Shown: positions 49,682-57,900 of the stretch, piece by piece
How positions within the stretch are numbered: the stretch's first letter is position 1
Layout: the number at the start of each line of letters is the position of its first letter
Assembly (NCBI RefSeq): GCF_016862575.1
Contig: NZ_BONF01000036.1
Location: 1 to 64,000, forward strand
DNA length: 64,000 nucleotides
Source: Catellatospora bangladeshensis
Lineage (GTDB): Bacteria > Actinomycetota > Actinomycetes > Mycobacteriales > Micromonosporaceae
Reading direction: 5' to 3'
Program-made: the position numbers and the translations under genes
Notes under the pieces: generated by a model
Told to the model about the DNA's origin: nothing
The model's input: the letters and a program-made list of their open reading frames with translations, nothing else
The model's database searches: none

Positions 49682-50941
49682 CTACCCACTTTCGCTGATC
49701 CGGTAGACGCGGTCCTTGAGCACGCCGATCCGCTGGTAGTCGCGGTCGATGGCGGCCATGTCGGCACCGCACATGAAGATGCGCATCGTGCTGGAGTAGA
49801 GGTCGACGGTGGGCCGGATGCGGTCGCCGGGGGCCAGTTTGAGGTCGAACCGGTGCACGGTCTCCAGCGCGGCGATCTGCTCGACCGCATCGCGGCCGAT
49901 GTGGTCGACGACGCCGTCGAGCGTCGTGGAGGTGGTGCAGCAGACCGCCTCGCAGCGTTTGCCGTACCGGCGCCCGGCGTGGTCGCGCAGGAAGCGCCCC
50001 GGCCGCAGCCAGGCCAGGGCGGTCAGGCCGGCCTGGTTGCCGCCCGCGCACCGGTCGTGGAAGCCCGGGTGCATGTTCCCGGCGATCCGGCAGCCGACCT
50101 CCACCAGCGCCGGGCCGTCCGGCGTCATGATCACCTCTGCGTGCGACGGGCCGTACCGGACGCCGAGGGCGTCGAGGGCCTGCTCCACGTACGCCGCCAG
50201 CTGCGGCACCGGCTCCTCGTCGGGGTGCAGCAGATGCTCGCGGTCGTAGATGTTGCGGCCCGAGGCGAGCAGGCGCTTGTGGTACTGCCACACCCCGCAC
50301 AGGTAGCGCCTGCCCTCGTAGGACACCATGTCGACGACGTACTCGGGGCCGTGCAGGTAGGACTGGACCAGGGCCTCCGCGTTGCCCTCGCCGTAGATCG
50401 TGTCGGAGGCCAGCACGGCCGCCGCTGCCGCGCGCACCTCGCCGTCCGTGGCGCACACGAAGACACCGTCCCCGGCCGCCGACCGCAGCGGCTTCACCAC
50501 CACCGGATAGCCGTTCCGCCCCGCCCAGTCGGCCAGCGCCGCGACGTCGCCGCTCTTGAACTGCCCGGCACAGTGCAGTCCGGCCGCACGCAGGGTCTCG
50601 ATCATCTGGTACTTGTCGCGCCGTGCCGCGGACAGCGACGCCGTGTTCGCGGGCAGGCCCAGCTCCCCCGCCAGCTCGTCGGCCAGCAGCACGCCCGGCT
50701 CCTGGCCCGCCATGACGCACACCGGCCGGTACGGCGCCAGCTGCGCGACGGTCTTGACGAGGTCCTCGTGGACGATGTTCTCCCGGTAGACGCTCAGGTC
50801 CGGCGCGGGCATCGACGGCATCAGCTCGGCGGTGCTCTGCACGTGCACCAGCTCCGCGCCGAGGGCGGCGAACTCGGGCGGCAGGTACTGCCCCGAGGTG
50901 TACGCGTCGACCAGCACGACTACCGGACCAGGCGGTGACAA
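49682..50941 (-). CDS. ATP-grasp ligase (first of pair)
   Basis: 419 residues; TTG start supported by GAGGAGGG seven bases upstream. An N-terminal pre-ATP-grasp domain (about 1-115) is followed by RRDKYQMIETLRAAGLHCAG, YPVVVKPLRSAAGDGVFVCA, ALVQSYLHGPEYVVDMVSYE and GPALVEVGCRIAGNMHPGFH. Mg and ATP ligands are intact. Amino-acid ligase-like. The low similarity to the following ATP-grasp gene suggests different acceptors or donors, so perhaps two successive ligations. Confidence 0.82.
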   Translation of the reverse strand: MSPPGPVVVLVDAYTSGQYLPPEFAALGAELVHVQSTAELMPSMPAPDLSVYRENIVHEDLVKTVAQLAPYRPVCVMAGQEPGVLLADELAGELGLPANTASLSAARRDKYQMIETLRAAGLHCAGQFKSGDVAALADWAGRNGYPVVVKPLRSAAGDGVFVCATDGEVRAAAAAVLASDTIYGEGNAEALVQSYLHGPEYVVDMVSYEGRRYLCGVWQYHKRLLASGRNIYDREHLLHPDEEPVPQLAAYVEQALDALGVRYGPSHAEVIMTPDGPALVEVGCRIAGNMHPGFHDRCAGGNQAGLTALAWLRPGRFLRDHAGRRYGKRCEAVCCTTSTTLDGVVDHIGRDAVEQIAALETVHRFDLKLAPGDRIRPTVDLYSSTMRIFMCGADMAAIDRDYQRIGVLKDRVYRISESG

Positions 50942-50980
50942 ATGGGAACCCTCCTCGAAGAAGCGCGCTGCGGCGGCAGG

Positions 50981-51754
50981 TCAGGTGGCCGAGAAGCCGC
51001 CGTCGACGAAGATCGTCTGGCCGGTCACGTACGCCGCGCTCTCACCGGCCAGAAACACCGCGACCCCGGCGAAGTCGGCCAGCTCGCCGTTGCGGCCGGC
51101 CATGGTGCGCCGCGCCATCGCGCCGGTGCGGACGGGGTCGCGGAAGACGGCCTCGGTCAGCGGTGTGTGCACGAACCCCGGGGCGATGGCGTTCACGCAC
51201 ACCCCGCGCGACGACCACGCCTCGGCCTGCGAGCGGGTCAGCCCGGCCAGGGCGGCCTTGGACACGCCGTACGCGCCGCTGTTGCCGAAGGCGCGGATCG
51301 CCTGCTGCGACGCGATGTGGATGATCCGGCCCCAGCCCCGTTCGGCCATCTTCGGGCCGAACCGCTGGCCCAGCACGAACGGCGCGTCGAGGTTCAGGGC
51401 CAGGGTGAGGTCCCAGTCGCGCTCGGCCAGCTCGTCCAGCGGCGGGCGCAGGTTGATCCCGGCGGAGTTCACCAGGATGTCGGGCACGCCGTGCCGGGCC
51501 AGCACCTCGTCGGCCAGCCGGTGCACCCCGGCACGGTCGCCGAGGTCCGCGCTGAGCCAGGCGGCGCTGCCGCCCTCGGCCCGCAGCGCCTCGGCGGCCT
51601 CGCGCAGGGCCTGCTCCCGGCGGGCGACGAGCAGCACGTCGGCCCCGGCCCGGCACAGGGCCTCGGCGATCGACCAGCCGATGCCCGAGCTGCCCCCGGT
51701 GACCACCGCCTGGCGGCCCTTCAGCGAGAACAGGCTGCTGAAGTAATCCTGCAC
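50981..51754 (-). CDS. Short-chain dehydrogenase/reductase (FabG-like)
   Basis: 257 residues. NAD(P)-binding TGGSSGIG, NSAG, catalytic Ser in IIHIASQQ, Tyr/Lys in YGVSK, and C-terminal FVDGGFSAT. The classic 3-oxoacyl reductase/gluconate dehydrogenase type. Co-transcribed in the NRPS operon; it could oxidise a hydroxyl made by one of the oxygenases or reduce the aldehyde released by the NRPS. Confidence 0.87.
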   Translation of the reverse strand: MQDYFSSLFSLKGRQAVVTGGSSGIGWSIAEALCRAGADVLLVARREQALREAAEALRAEGGSAAWLSADLGDRAGVHRLADEVLARHGVPDILVNSAGINLRPPLDELAERDWDLTLALNLDAPFVLGQRFGPKMAERGWGRIIHIASQQAIRAFGNSGAYGVSKAALAGLTRSQAEAWSSRGVCVNAIAPGFVHTPLTEAVFRDPVRTGAMARRTMAGRNGELADFAGVAVFLAGESAAYVTGQTIFVDGGFSAT

Positions 51755-51792
51755 GGTTCACTCCTTCTCGGGTCGCCGCGTGGCCGCGGCGC

Positions 51793-52551
51793 TCATGCTC
51801 GCTGCCGGGTGGGGCGCAGCCGGATGTCGTCGAGGTGCACGTGCCGGGGCCGGTCGATGACGAACCCGACGGTCTCGGCGACGTCGTCGGGGGTCAGCAG
51901 CGGCCCGCACTCCTCGGCGATCCGGTCGAACCACGCCATGTCGTACCCGGCCGCCTCCTGGAAACCGGAGCGGACGAAACCGGGCTCGATCAGGGTGACC
52001 CGGACGTTGAGCGCGCAGACCTCCTGGCGCAGCGCCTCGACCAGCGAGTGCAGCGCGAACTTGGTCGAGCCGTAGACGGGGTTGGCCGCCGAGACCTGGC
52101 GGCCCACCGTCGATCCGATGACGACGATGTCGCGCGCCTGGCCGCCGCCGTCGGCCGCGGCCTGCCGGGTGAACTCCGCCCCGCCGGCCCGCAGCTGGTG
52201 CAGCACGGCGAGATAGTTGGCCTCGACCAGCTCCCGCCACCGGGCGGGATCGGAGCCCAGCACGGTGCCGGGCAGGCCTTTGCCCGCCGACAGCACGAAC
52301 ACCGTCGCCGGTCCCCACGTCCGCTCCGCGGTGGCGAGCAGACCTTCGGCGTACCCCGGTTCGGTCATGTCCCCGGGCGCGGTGACGATCTCGCCGGGCG
52401 CCGCGGCGAGCTCGTCGGCGAGCCTGCCCAGCTGATCGGCGTTGCGGCCGGCGGCCACCACGCGGGCACCGGCGCGGGCGAGGTGCCCGGCGACCGCGCG
52501 GCCGATGCCGGAGGACGCCCCGGTGACGATGGCGATGCGTCCGTCAGCCAT
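51793..52551 (-). CDS. Short-chain dehydrogenase/reductase (YdfG-like)
   Basis: 252 residues. TGASSGIG, SAGKG, Ser in VVIGSTVGRQ, Tyr/Lys in YGSTK, and IEPGFVRSG. Shares only the SDR framework with the following SDR. Resembles serine/3-hydroxy-acid dehydrogenases (YdfG), which act on beta-hydroxy amino acids, a fitting activity if the cluster makes beta-hydroxy-Asp. The ATG lies eight bases inside the NRPS 3' end. Confidence 0.86.
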   Translation of the reverse strand: MADGRIAIVTGASSGIGRAVAGHLARAGARVVAAGRNADQLGRLADELAAAPGEIVTAPGDMTEPGYAEGLLATAERTWGPATVFVLSAGKGLPGTVLGSDPARWRELVEANYLAVLHQLRAGGAEFTRQAAADGGGQARDIVVIGSTVGRQVSAANPVYGSTKFALHSLVEALRQEVCALNVRVTLIEPGFVRSGFQEAAGYDMAWFDRIAEECGPLLTPDDVAETVGFVIDRPRHVHLDDIRLRPTRQRA

Positions 52552-55500
52552 GTGCCGCTCCTGTCCGTGCGGGCGGGACCAGCTCGCCCTGCCGTTGCAG
52601 TCCGTCGAGGTGCCTGACCAGCCAGTCGCGGGTCAGCACGGGGAACTCCACGCCCAGCGCGGCGAGCGTGCGCCGGGTGCGGGAGTGGTCGTACCGGACG
52701 TTGCGCTCGGGACGGCCGGCCCAGAAGTGTGCGAGCAGCACCGCGGGGTCACCGCCGGACAGGTGCGGCTCGAACAGGTCGGCGAACCCGGGCGCGTCGT
52801 CCTCGTCCAGCTCGCAGCCCAGGTCCCGCAGGGCCGCGAACACGTCGGTGTAGCGGACGTGGTGGGCCGTGTCGACGTGGAAGGTGCCGCCGGGGATCCG
52901 GGCGCAGCGCGAGATCTCCAGGATGCCCGCGGCGACGACGTCCACCGGGCTCAGCGCCAGCGTCTGCGGCCCGAGGCGGGGCACCCGACCGAGGCGTACG
53001 CAGGCGCGCAGCAGCTGCACCAGCCGGCTGTCGCCGCCGTTGCGCTGGAAGCGGCCGGTGACCGAGTGCCCGGTGACGTTGCCCGTCCGGTACACGAACC
53101 CGGCGCCGCCCTGCGCGGCGAAGTCCCGGACGACCCGTTCGGCGTCGTACTTGCTGCGCTCGTACTCGTTGAGGAAGCGCTGGCCGATGTCGAGGCTGTC
53201 CTCGCAGAACCCGGCCGGGTCGCCGTCGGGTCCGCTGCCGCACACCGCGAGGGTCGACACGTGGTGCAGGTCCTTCGGGCGGCCGGTGGCCGCGAGGCGG
53301 ACCAGCGCGCGGACCGAGCCGACGTTGTGCGCGGCGAAGGTGTCGCGCTCGCCGAACAGCCGGGTGTCGGCGGCCAGGTGGTAGATCGCCTCGACGTCGC
53401 GGCTCAGCCGGGCGTGCTCGGCCGGGGCGAGCCCGAGATCGGGTTCGGACAGGTCCGCGGCCAGCACCTCGATACGGCCGGCATACCGGTCGAGCCCTTC
53501 CCCGGGGATGTGCCAGGCGTACGCGTCGCGCAGGCGCTGCAGCGGGGTCGTGCCCGCCTTCTCGCGCACCAGGCAGGTGATCCGGGCTTCGGTCCGGGTG
53601 AGCAGCAGGTGCAGCAGGTGCGCGCCGATGAAGCCGGTCGCGCCGGTCAGCAGGACGCGGCGGTATGCGCGGACCGTCGCGGCGGGCGGCTCGCCGAGCA
53701 GCGCGGACGGCACCTGGACCAGCAGGCCCGTGCTGGATCCCCGCTCGGTCACCAGCGGCGCCGCGCTGTCGGGCAGGCCGCACGCGTCCAGCAGGCAGGC
53801 CCGCATCGCACGGGCGAGCGCCCGCATCCGCTCGGGGTCGTGCCTGCGGGCACTGAACGACAGGTCGACGACCAGCCGTCCGTCGCTGATCCGGGCGGTG
53901 ACCTTCAGGCCGTGGACCCGGTCGTTGCCGGGGCCGCGCACCGGTCCCACGGCGTGGCGGGACACCACCGGCCGCAGGTCGTCGGTGTGCGGAAGCGGCA
54001 GCGAGCCGAGGTGGTTGAAGCACACGTCGGTGCGGCGGGGCAGGCCGTGCAGGCCGTAGGCGACGCCGAGCCGGGGCACGCCGTCCAGCGCCGCGGCCGC
54101 CGACTTGGTGGTGGCGGCCAGGTCGCCCGCGGTGACGGCAAGCCGGACCGGGAAGGTGGAGGTGAACCAGCCCACCGTCCGGGCGATGTCGATCGTCTCG
54201 TCGAGCGCCGCCCGGCCGTGGCTCTCGACGTCCAGCACGACCTCGTCGGTGCCGTGCAGGTCGGCCAGGGCGTGGGCCAGTGCGCCGAGCAGCATCACGT
54301 GTGGCGCCGCACCGCCCGCCCAGTTCGCGGCCGTGCCGGTCATCGCGTCGGTCTCGGCCGGGCTCAGCGCGAACCACACCGCCTGCGCGTCCTGTTCGAG
54401 GTTGTCGCCGTCGGCGGCGGTGGCCGGGTATGCGGGGAGCCGGTCCAGGCCGTCCCAGTACGCCAGGTCCGGGCGCAGCCGGTCGGCGTTGTCGCGCAGG
54501 TGGGTGGCCCATGCCCCGAACCCGGGCGCGCTCTGCCGCAGGCGGGGCTCACCGCCGCGTGAGCGCTCGTCGTAGCAGCGGCTGAGGTCGTCGACGAGGA
54601 TGCGCCAGGAGACGGCGTCGACGGACAGGTGATGGCAGAGCAGCAGCAGGTGCGCCTGGGTGTCGCTGCGGAACAGGTGCGCCTTGAAGACGGTGCCGTC
54701 CGCGATGCTGAGCTCGGCCTGCCGGTCCCCCGCGATCTGCTCGATGTGCCCGGCCGCGGCCTCCTCCCCGGCGGGCAGCGCGGTGCTGGTGAACACGTCC
54801 TGTGGTGGGCGCACCTCGCGGCGGCGGGCCCGGCCGCCGGGGCCGTGCGGGCGGAACGCGGTGCGCAGCATGGGATGCATGGTCAGCACGTCCCGCACGG
54901 CGGCGGCCAGCTCGGGCACGCGCACCCCGGCGTCGATGTCCAGCAGCAGCGCCTGATTCCACCGGTCCGGCTGGGCGAAGTCCTGGGCGAAGAACCAGGA
55001 CTGGGCCGGGGACAGGGCGGTGCCGTCGTCCGCCGCGGGCGGCCGGGCCGGGCCGGGCGCGTCGCGGTGCGCCGCCGCGCGCAGCCGGGCGGCGAGCGCC
55101 GCCGGGGTCGGCGCGGCCAGGAACGCCGCGGCCGAGACGTGGTAGCCCAGGGCCTGCAGGTTGCCGATCACCGTGATGGCGTCGATGGAGTTGCCGCCGG
55201 CGGCGGTGAAGTCGTCGTCCGCGCCGAACGCCTGGTGGCCCAGCGCCCGCTGCCAGGCGGCGCGGACGTCGGCGAGGACCGGGTCGGCCGGTGGCGCGGC
55301 GGGCGGGGCGGCGCCGCGCGCGAGCCGTGTCTCGATCAGTTCGCGCAGGGTGCCGTGGTCGGTCTTGCCGTTGTCGTTGCGGGGAAAGGCGTCGAAGAAC
55401 TCGATCCGGTCGGGGACCAGGTACGGCGGCAGCACCTGGCGCAGCTGCCGGTGCACGTCGGGCCGGGGGCCGTGGCGGCGGCTGTCCGTGACGACGGCGG

Positions 55501-56842
55501 CGACCAGGGCCGGGCGGCGGTCGGCGCGGTGCACGACGACCGCGTCGGCGACGGCGGGCAGGCGGCGCAGCCCGTTCTCGACGTGGCCCAGCTCGACCCG
55601 GTACCCCTTGATCTTGACCTGCCGGTCGCCGCGGCCGAGGAACTCCAGCACGCCGTCGGCGCTGATCCGTACCCGGTCACCGGTGCGGTAGGCGCGGCCG
55701 GCCCCGGGGTGGGCCTGTTCGAGGTCGCGGGTGAAGGCGGCGGCGGTCGCGGCGTCGTCACCGCGGTACCCGAGGGCGACCGAGGGCCCCGCCACGTACA
55801 GCTCCCCGGTGGCGTCGCGCTCCCGGAAGCGCCCGTCGGCGGTCCGCACGAACAGCCGGTTGGCGCCCAGCGGCCGGCCGATCGGCACGGACGCCGCGTC
55901 GCCGAGGCCGTCGACGTGCGCCGGGCTGTCGAGCACGTGGCAGGCGACGCCCACGGTCGTCTCCGTGGGACCGTAGTGGTTGACCAGTGTCCGGGCCGTG
56001 CCGGAGGCGAGCACGCGCCGGGCGAGCGGCAGGCTGAGCAGTTCACCGCCGAGGACGAGCATGCGCAGGGCGGGTCCGGCCTGCGCATCGTCGTCGAATC
56101 CCGGCAGCACGGCGGCCCAGTGCGACGGCGTCGTCTTCAGCACGTCGATACGTTCTGCGCGCAGGTAGCGGCGCAGCGCCTGGGGGTCGCGGCGGGTCGC
56201 GTCGTCGACCAGGTGCAGCGTGCCGCCGGTCCACAGGGCCAGGAACACGCAGGTGTTGCCGAGGTCCGCGGCGAGCGTGGTGACGTGGGCGTAGGCGAGC
56301 GGCTCGGTGATGGCGAGCCGGTCGAGCAGCGACTCGGTGTAGTGGCGGATGTTGGCGTGGGAGACCACCACGCCCTTGGGGACGCCGGTGGACCCGGACG
56401 TGTAGAGCACGTACGCCGGGTCGTGCTCGCCGGCTGTAGCCTCTGGCGCCGGGCCGGTCTGCGGGTGCGGTCCGGTCTGCGGCTGGGCCACGGGCAGGCC
56501 GAGACCGGTGAACTCACCGGCGTGGCAGGGTGCGGCCAGCACGACGTCGGGATCGGCCGCGGCGAGCCGGGCCGCGCTCTCGCCGACCGGCTCGGTCGGG
56601 TCGACGACGGTGTACGCGGCGCCGGCCCGGAGCGCGGCGAGCATGGCCACGACGGCGTCCGGGGTCCGGTCGAGGTAGACGCCCACGAGCCGGCCCGGCC
56701 CGATGCCGTGCTCGTGCAGCAGCCGGGCGGTGCCGGTGACGCGGTCGTCGAGTTCTCGGTAGGTGACCCGCCCCGGTCCGGCGACCACGGCGGTGCGGTC
56801 CGGGTGGGCGTGTGCGTGCGCGCGAAGCAGCCCCGTGAGCAT
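52544..56842 (-). CDS. NRPS: adenylation - thiolation - epimerization - thioester reductase, Asp-specific by code
   Basis: 1432 residues from the ATG after AGAGGAA. A domain 1-505 (A3 LYTSGSTGVPKG at 146-157, A5 NHYGPTET, A7 YRTGD, K493 in NGKTD). Specificity residues by alignment to GrsA PheA: D193 L194 T197 K236 V263 G265 H289 V297 G298 K493, i.e. DLTKVGHVGK; published Asp code DLTKVGHIGK. T domain at about 520-595 with pantetheine Ser552 (GGNSI). E domain about 608-1040: HHLSVDAVSW (H738, D742), ESHGR (E873), RTVGWFTSTFPVRL. Reductase about 1060-1425: GATGFIG, HVSTLAV (T1197), YERSK (Y1227, K1231). No condensation domain. Expected: load Asp, epimerise, release as an aldehyde or alcohol. 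Confidence 0.88.
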   Translation of the reverse strand: MLTGLLRAHAHAHPDRTAVVAGPGRVTYRELDDRVTGTARLLHEHGIGPGRLVGVYLDRTPDAVVAMLAALRAGAAYTVVDPTEPVGESAARLAAADPDVVLAAPCHAGEFTGLGLPVAQPQTGPHPQTGPAPEATAGEHDPAYVLYTSGSTGVPKGVVVSHANIRHYTESLLDRLAITEPLAYAHVTTLAADLGNTCVFLALWTGGTLHLVDDATRRDPQALRRYLRAERIDVLKTTPSHWAAVLPGFDDDAQAGPALRMLVLGGELLSLPLARRVLASGTARTLVNHYGPTETTVGVACHVLDSPAHVDGLGDAASVPIGRPLGANRLFVRTADGRFRERDATGELYVAGPSVALGYRGDDAATAAAFTRDLEQAHPGAGRAYRTGDRVRISADGVLEFLGRGDRQVKIKGYRVELGHVENGLRRLPAVADAVVVHRADRRPALVAAVVTDSRRHGPRPDVHRQLRQVLPPYLVPDRIEFFDAFPRNDNGKTDHGTLRELIETRLARGAAPPAAPPADPVLADVRAAWQRALGHQAFGADDDFTAAGGNSIDAITVIGNLQALGYHVSAAAFLAAPTPAALAARLRAAAHRDAPGPARPPAADDGTALSPAQSWFFAQDFAQPDRWNQALLLDIDAGVRVPELAAAVRDVLTMHPMLRTAFRPHGPGGRARRREVRPPQDVFTSTALPAGEEAAAGHIEQIAGDRQAELSIADGTVFKAHLFRSDTQAHLLLLCHHLSVDAVSWRILVDDLSRCYDERSRGGEPRLRQSAPGFGAWATHLRDNADRLRPDLAYWDGLDRLPAYPATAADGDNLEQDAQAVWFALSPAETDAMTGTAANWAGGAAPHVMLLGALAHALADLHGTDEVVLDVESHGRAALDETIDIARTVGWFTSTFPVRLAVTAGDLAATTKSAAAALDGVPRLGVAYGLHGLPRRTDVCFNHLGSLPLPHTDDLRPVVSRHAVGPVRGPGNDRVHGLKVTARISDGRLVVDLSFSARRHDPERMRALARAMRACLLDACGLPDSAAPLVTERGSSTGLLVQVPSALLGEPPAATVRAYRRVLLTGATGFIGAHLLHLLLTRTEARITCLVREKAGTTPLQRLRDAYAWHIPGEGLDRYAGRIEVLAADLSEPDLGLAPAEHARLSRDVEAIYHLAADTRLFGERDTFAAHNVGSVRALVRLAATGRPKDLHHVSTLAVCGSGPDGDPAGFCEDSLDIGQRFLNEYERSKYDAERVVRDFAAQGGAGFVYRTGNVTGHSVTGRFQRNGGDSRLVQLLRACVRLGRVPRLGPQTLALSPVDVVAAGILEISRCARIPGGTFHVDTAHHVRYTDVFAALRDLGCELDEDDAPGFADLFEPHLSGGDPAVLLAHFWAGRPERNVRYDHSRTRRTLAALGVEFPVLTRDWLVRHLDGLQRQGELVPPARTGAAHG

Positions 56843-56907
56843 GCGGCATTCCTCTGCGTGTCGACTCGCGAAGTACCGGTCCGGCGGCCGAGCCGCCGGT
56901 GGCTGGT

Positions 56908-57717
56908 TCAGCTCCAGAACACGAGCGGTTCCGCCGGGCCCTTCGACGCGATGAACGCGGCCGCGCCGACGCGGTGGGTGCCCTGTCCGGGGGTCACCGC
57001 GTGCAGCATGCGAGGGCTGAAGATGATGAGGTCGCCGGCCTCCGGGTGGATCACGTGGACCGGTTCCTCCACGGACTTCGGGTCCAGTCCCTCCACATCG
57101 AGGATGATCTCGGTCTCCGCGGCGGTGGGCTCCCGCAGCCACAGGTGCAGGTCGCCGCCCCGCTCGGGGACCTGGAGGTAGATGTTGGCGACCAGCTGGT
57201 TCAGGACGCCCTCGATCTCGGGGGCGTCGGTCTCCTGGTCGATGGCGTCGTTGTGCGGGTAGAACTCCGACGTCGACGGCTGGAAGACCCGGAAGGCGCC
57301 GACGAAGCAGGCCCGCCCCCGCAGCCGCAGCAGGTTGGCTCCCGCGGGCCACAGCTCCTGCAGGTCCAGGCGCACCTTGTCCACGGGCGCCAGGTAGGGG
57401 TGGAACATCGAGCGGACGTCGGCGATGGCGGGCAGCGCGGCGTCGTGGTACTTCGCGGTCAGCTCCGGGTCCCACTTGGTGTCGATGTGCGGCATGTACA
57501 CGCGGCCGACGCTGCTCGTGTACTGCTTGTGGTAGTGCCCGAGCGCGGGGTGGTCGATCGCCTTCTGCGCCACCTCGGCGGCGATGGCGACCGGGTAGTA
57601 GCCCTTGACGTGGATGGCGCCGATCTCCCGGCCCGCCAGCGCCAGCAGCGTCTCGGTCGTCAGTTCGGTGGCGATGACGTTCGTCGCTGTCCTGACGATG
57701 GTCTCGGTGGCAGACAT
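56908..57717 (-). CDS. 2-oxoglutarate/Fe(II) oxygenase, distantly WelO5-like, with hydroxylase-type HxD
   Basis: 269 residues from ATG 57717 (MSATETIV), chosen for GGGGG eight bases upstream; ATG at 57726 is possible. Beta-helix oxygenase: Fe ligands H155 and D157 (FYPHNDAID) and H239 (SPRMLHAVTPG), 2OG-binding R249. Local resemblance from memory to WelO5-type halogenases (GYYPVAIAAEVAQKAID, PEAGDLIIFSPRMLHAV, C-terminal FW), but Asp occupies the site where halogenases have Gly, so a hydroxylase or desaturase is expected. First gene of the NRPS operon; the substrate may be carrier-bound Asp or the final peptide. Confidence 0.78.
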   Translation of the reverse strand: MSATETIVRTATNVIATELTTETLLALAGREIGAIHVKGYYPVAIAAEVAQKAIDHPALGHYHKQYTSSVGRVYMPHIDTKWDPELTAKYHDAALPAIADVRSMFHPYLAPVDKVRLDLQELWPAGANLLRLRGRACFVGAFRVFQPSTSEFYPHNDAIDQETDAPEIEGVLNQLVANIYLQVPERGGDLHLWLREPTAAETEIILDVEGLDPKSVEEPVHVIHPEAGDLIIFSPRMLHAVTPGQGTHRVGAAAFIASKGPAEPLVFWS

Positions 57718-57726
57718 GGCACTCAT

Positions 57727-57900
57727 CCCCCGTCGCATGTGGAGTCCCGGCCGCACCGTTGCGGCGAGTCGGCAGTCGATCGGCCCTCGATGGAACGCCG
57801 TGGTTCGGTATATCATCAAGCGTGGACATACTAAGCCCAGCCGTCAGCACCCTGTCAATGACTTGAATTCACCGATGCGTTCAGAACCGGAGTGTGGCCA
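57727..57900. promoter_or_regulatory. Divergent promoter region of the biosynthetic cluster
   Basis: The 174 bases between the oxygenase and GNAT genes hold an AT-rich block, TATATCATCAAG through GGACATACTAAGC (about 57809-57837), unusual for this genome and a likely position for both -10 boxes. A small GTCA-A-TGAC palindrome lies at 57854-57862. No regulator gene is adjacent. Confidence 0.45.

Noticed and set aside
54629-57181. An 850-residue plus-strand open frame inside the NRPS gene
   Set aside because: Antisense to conserved A, T and E motifs; composition is Gly/Val/Arg-rich with no recognisable fold.
56908-57717. Nonheme iron halogenase
   Set aside because: The metal motif is H-N-D, not H-x-G/A, so no open site for chloride is expected.
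52544-57850. A 1768-residue version of the NRPS including an upstream extension
   Set aside because: The extra 336 residues overlap the oxygenase gene in another frame and lack motifs; ATG 56842 has a ribosome site and starts at the usual A-domain N-terminus.
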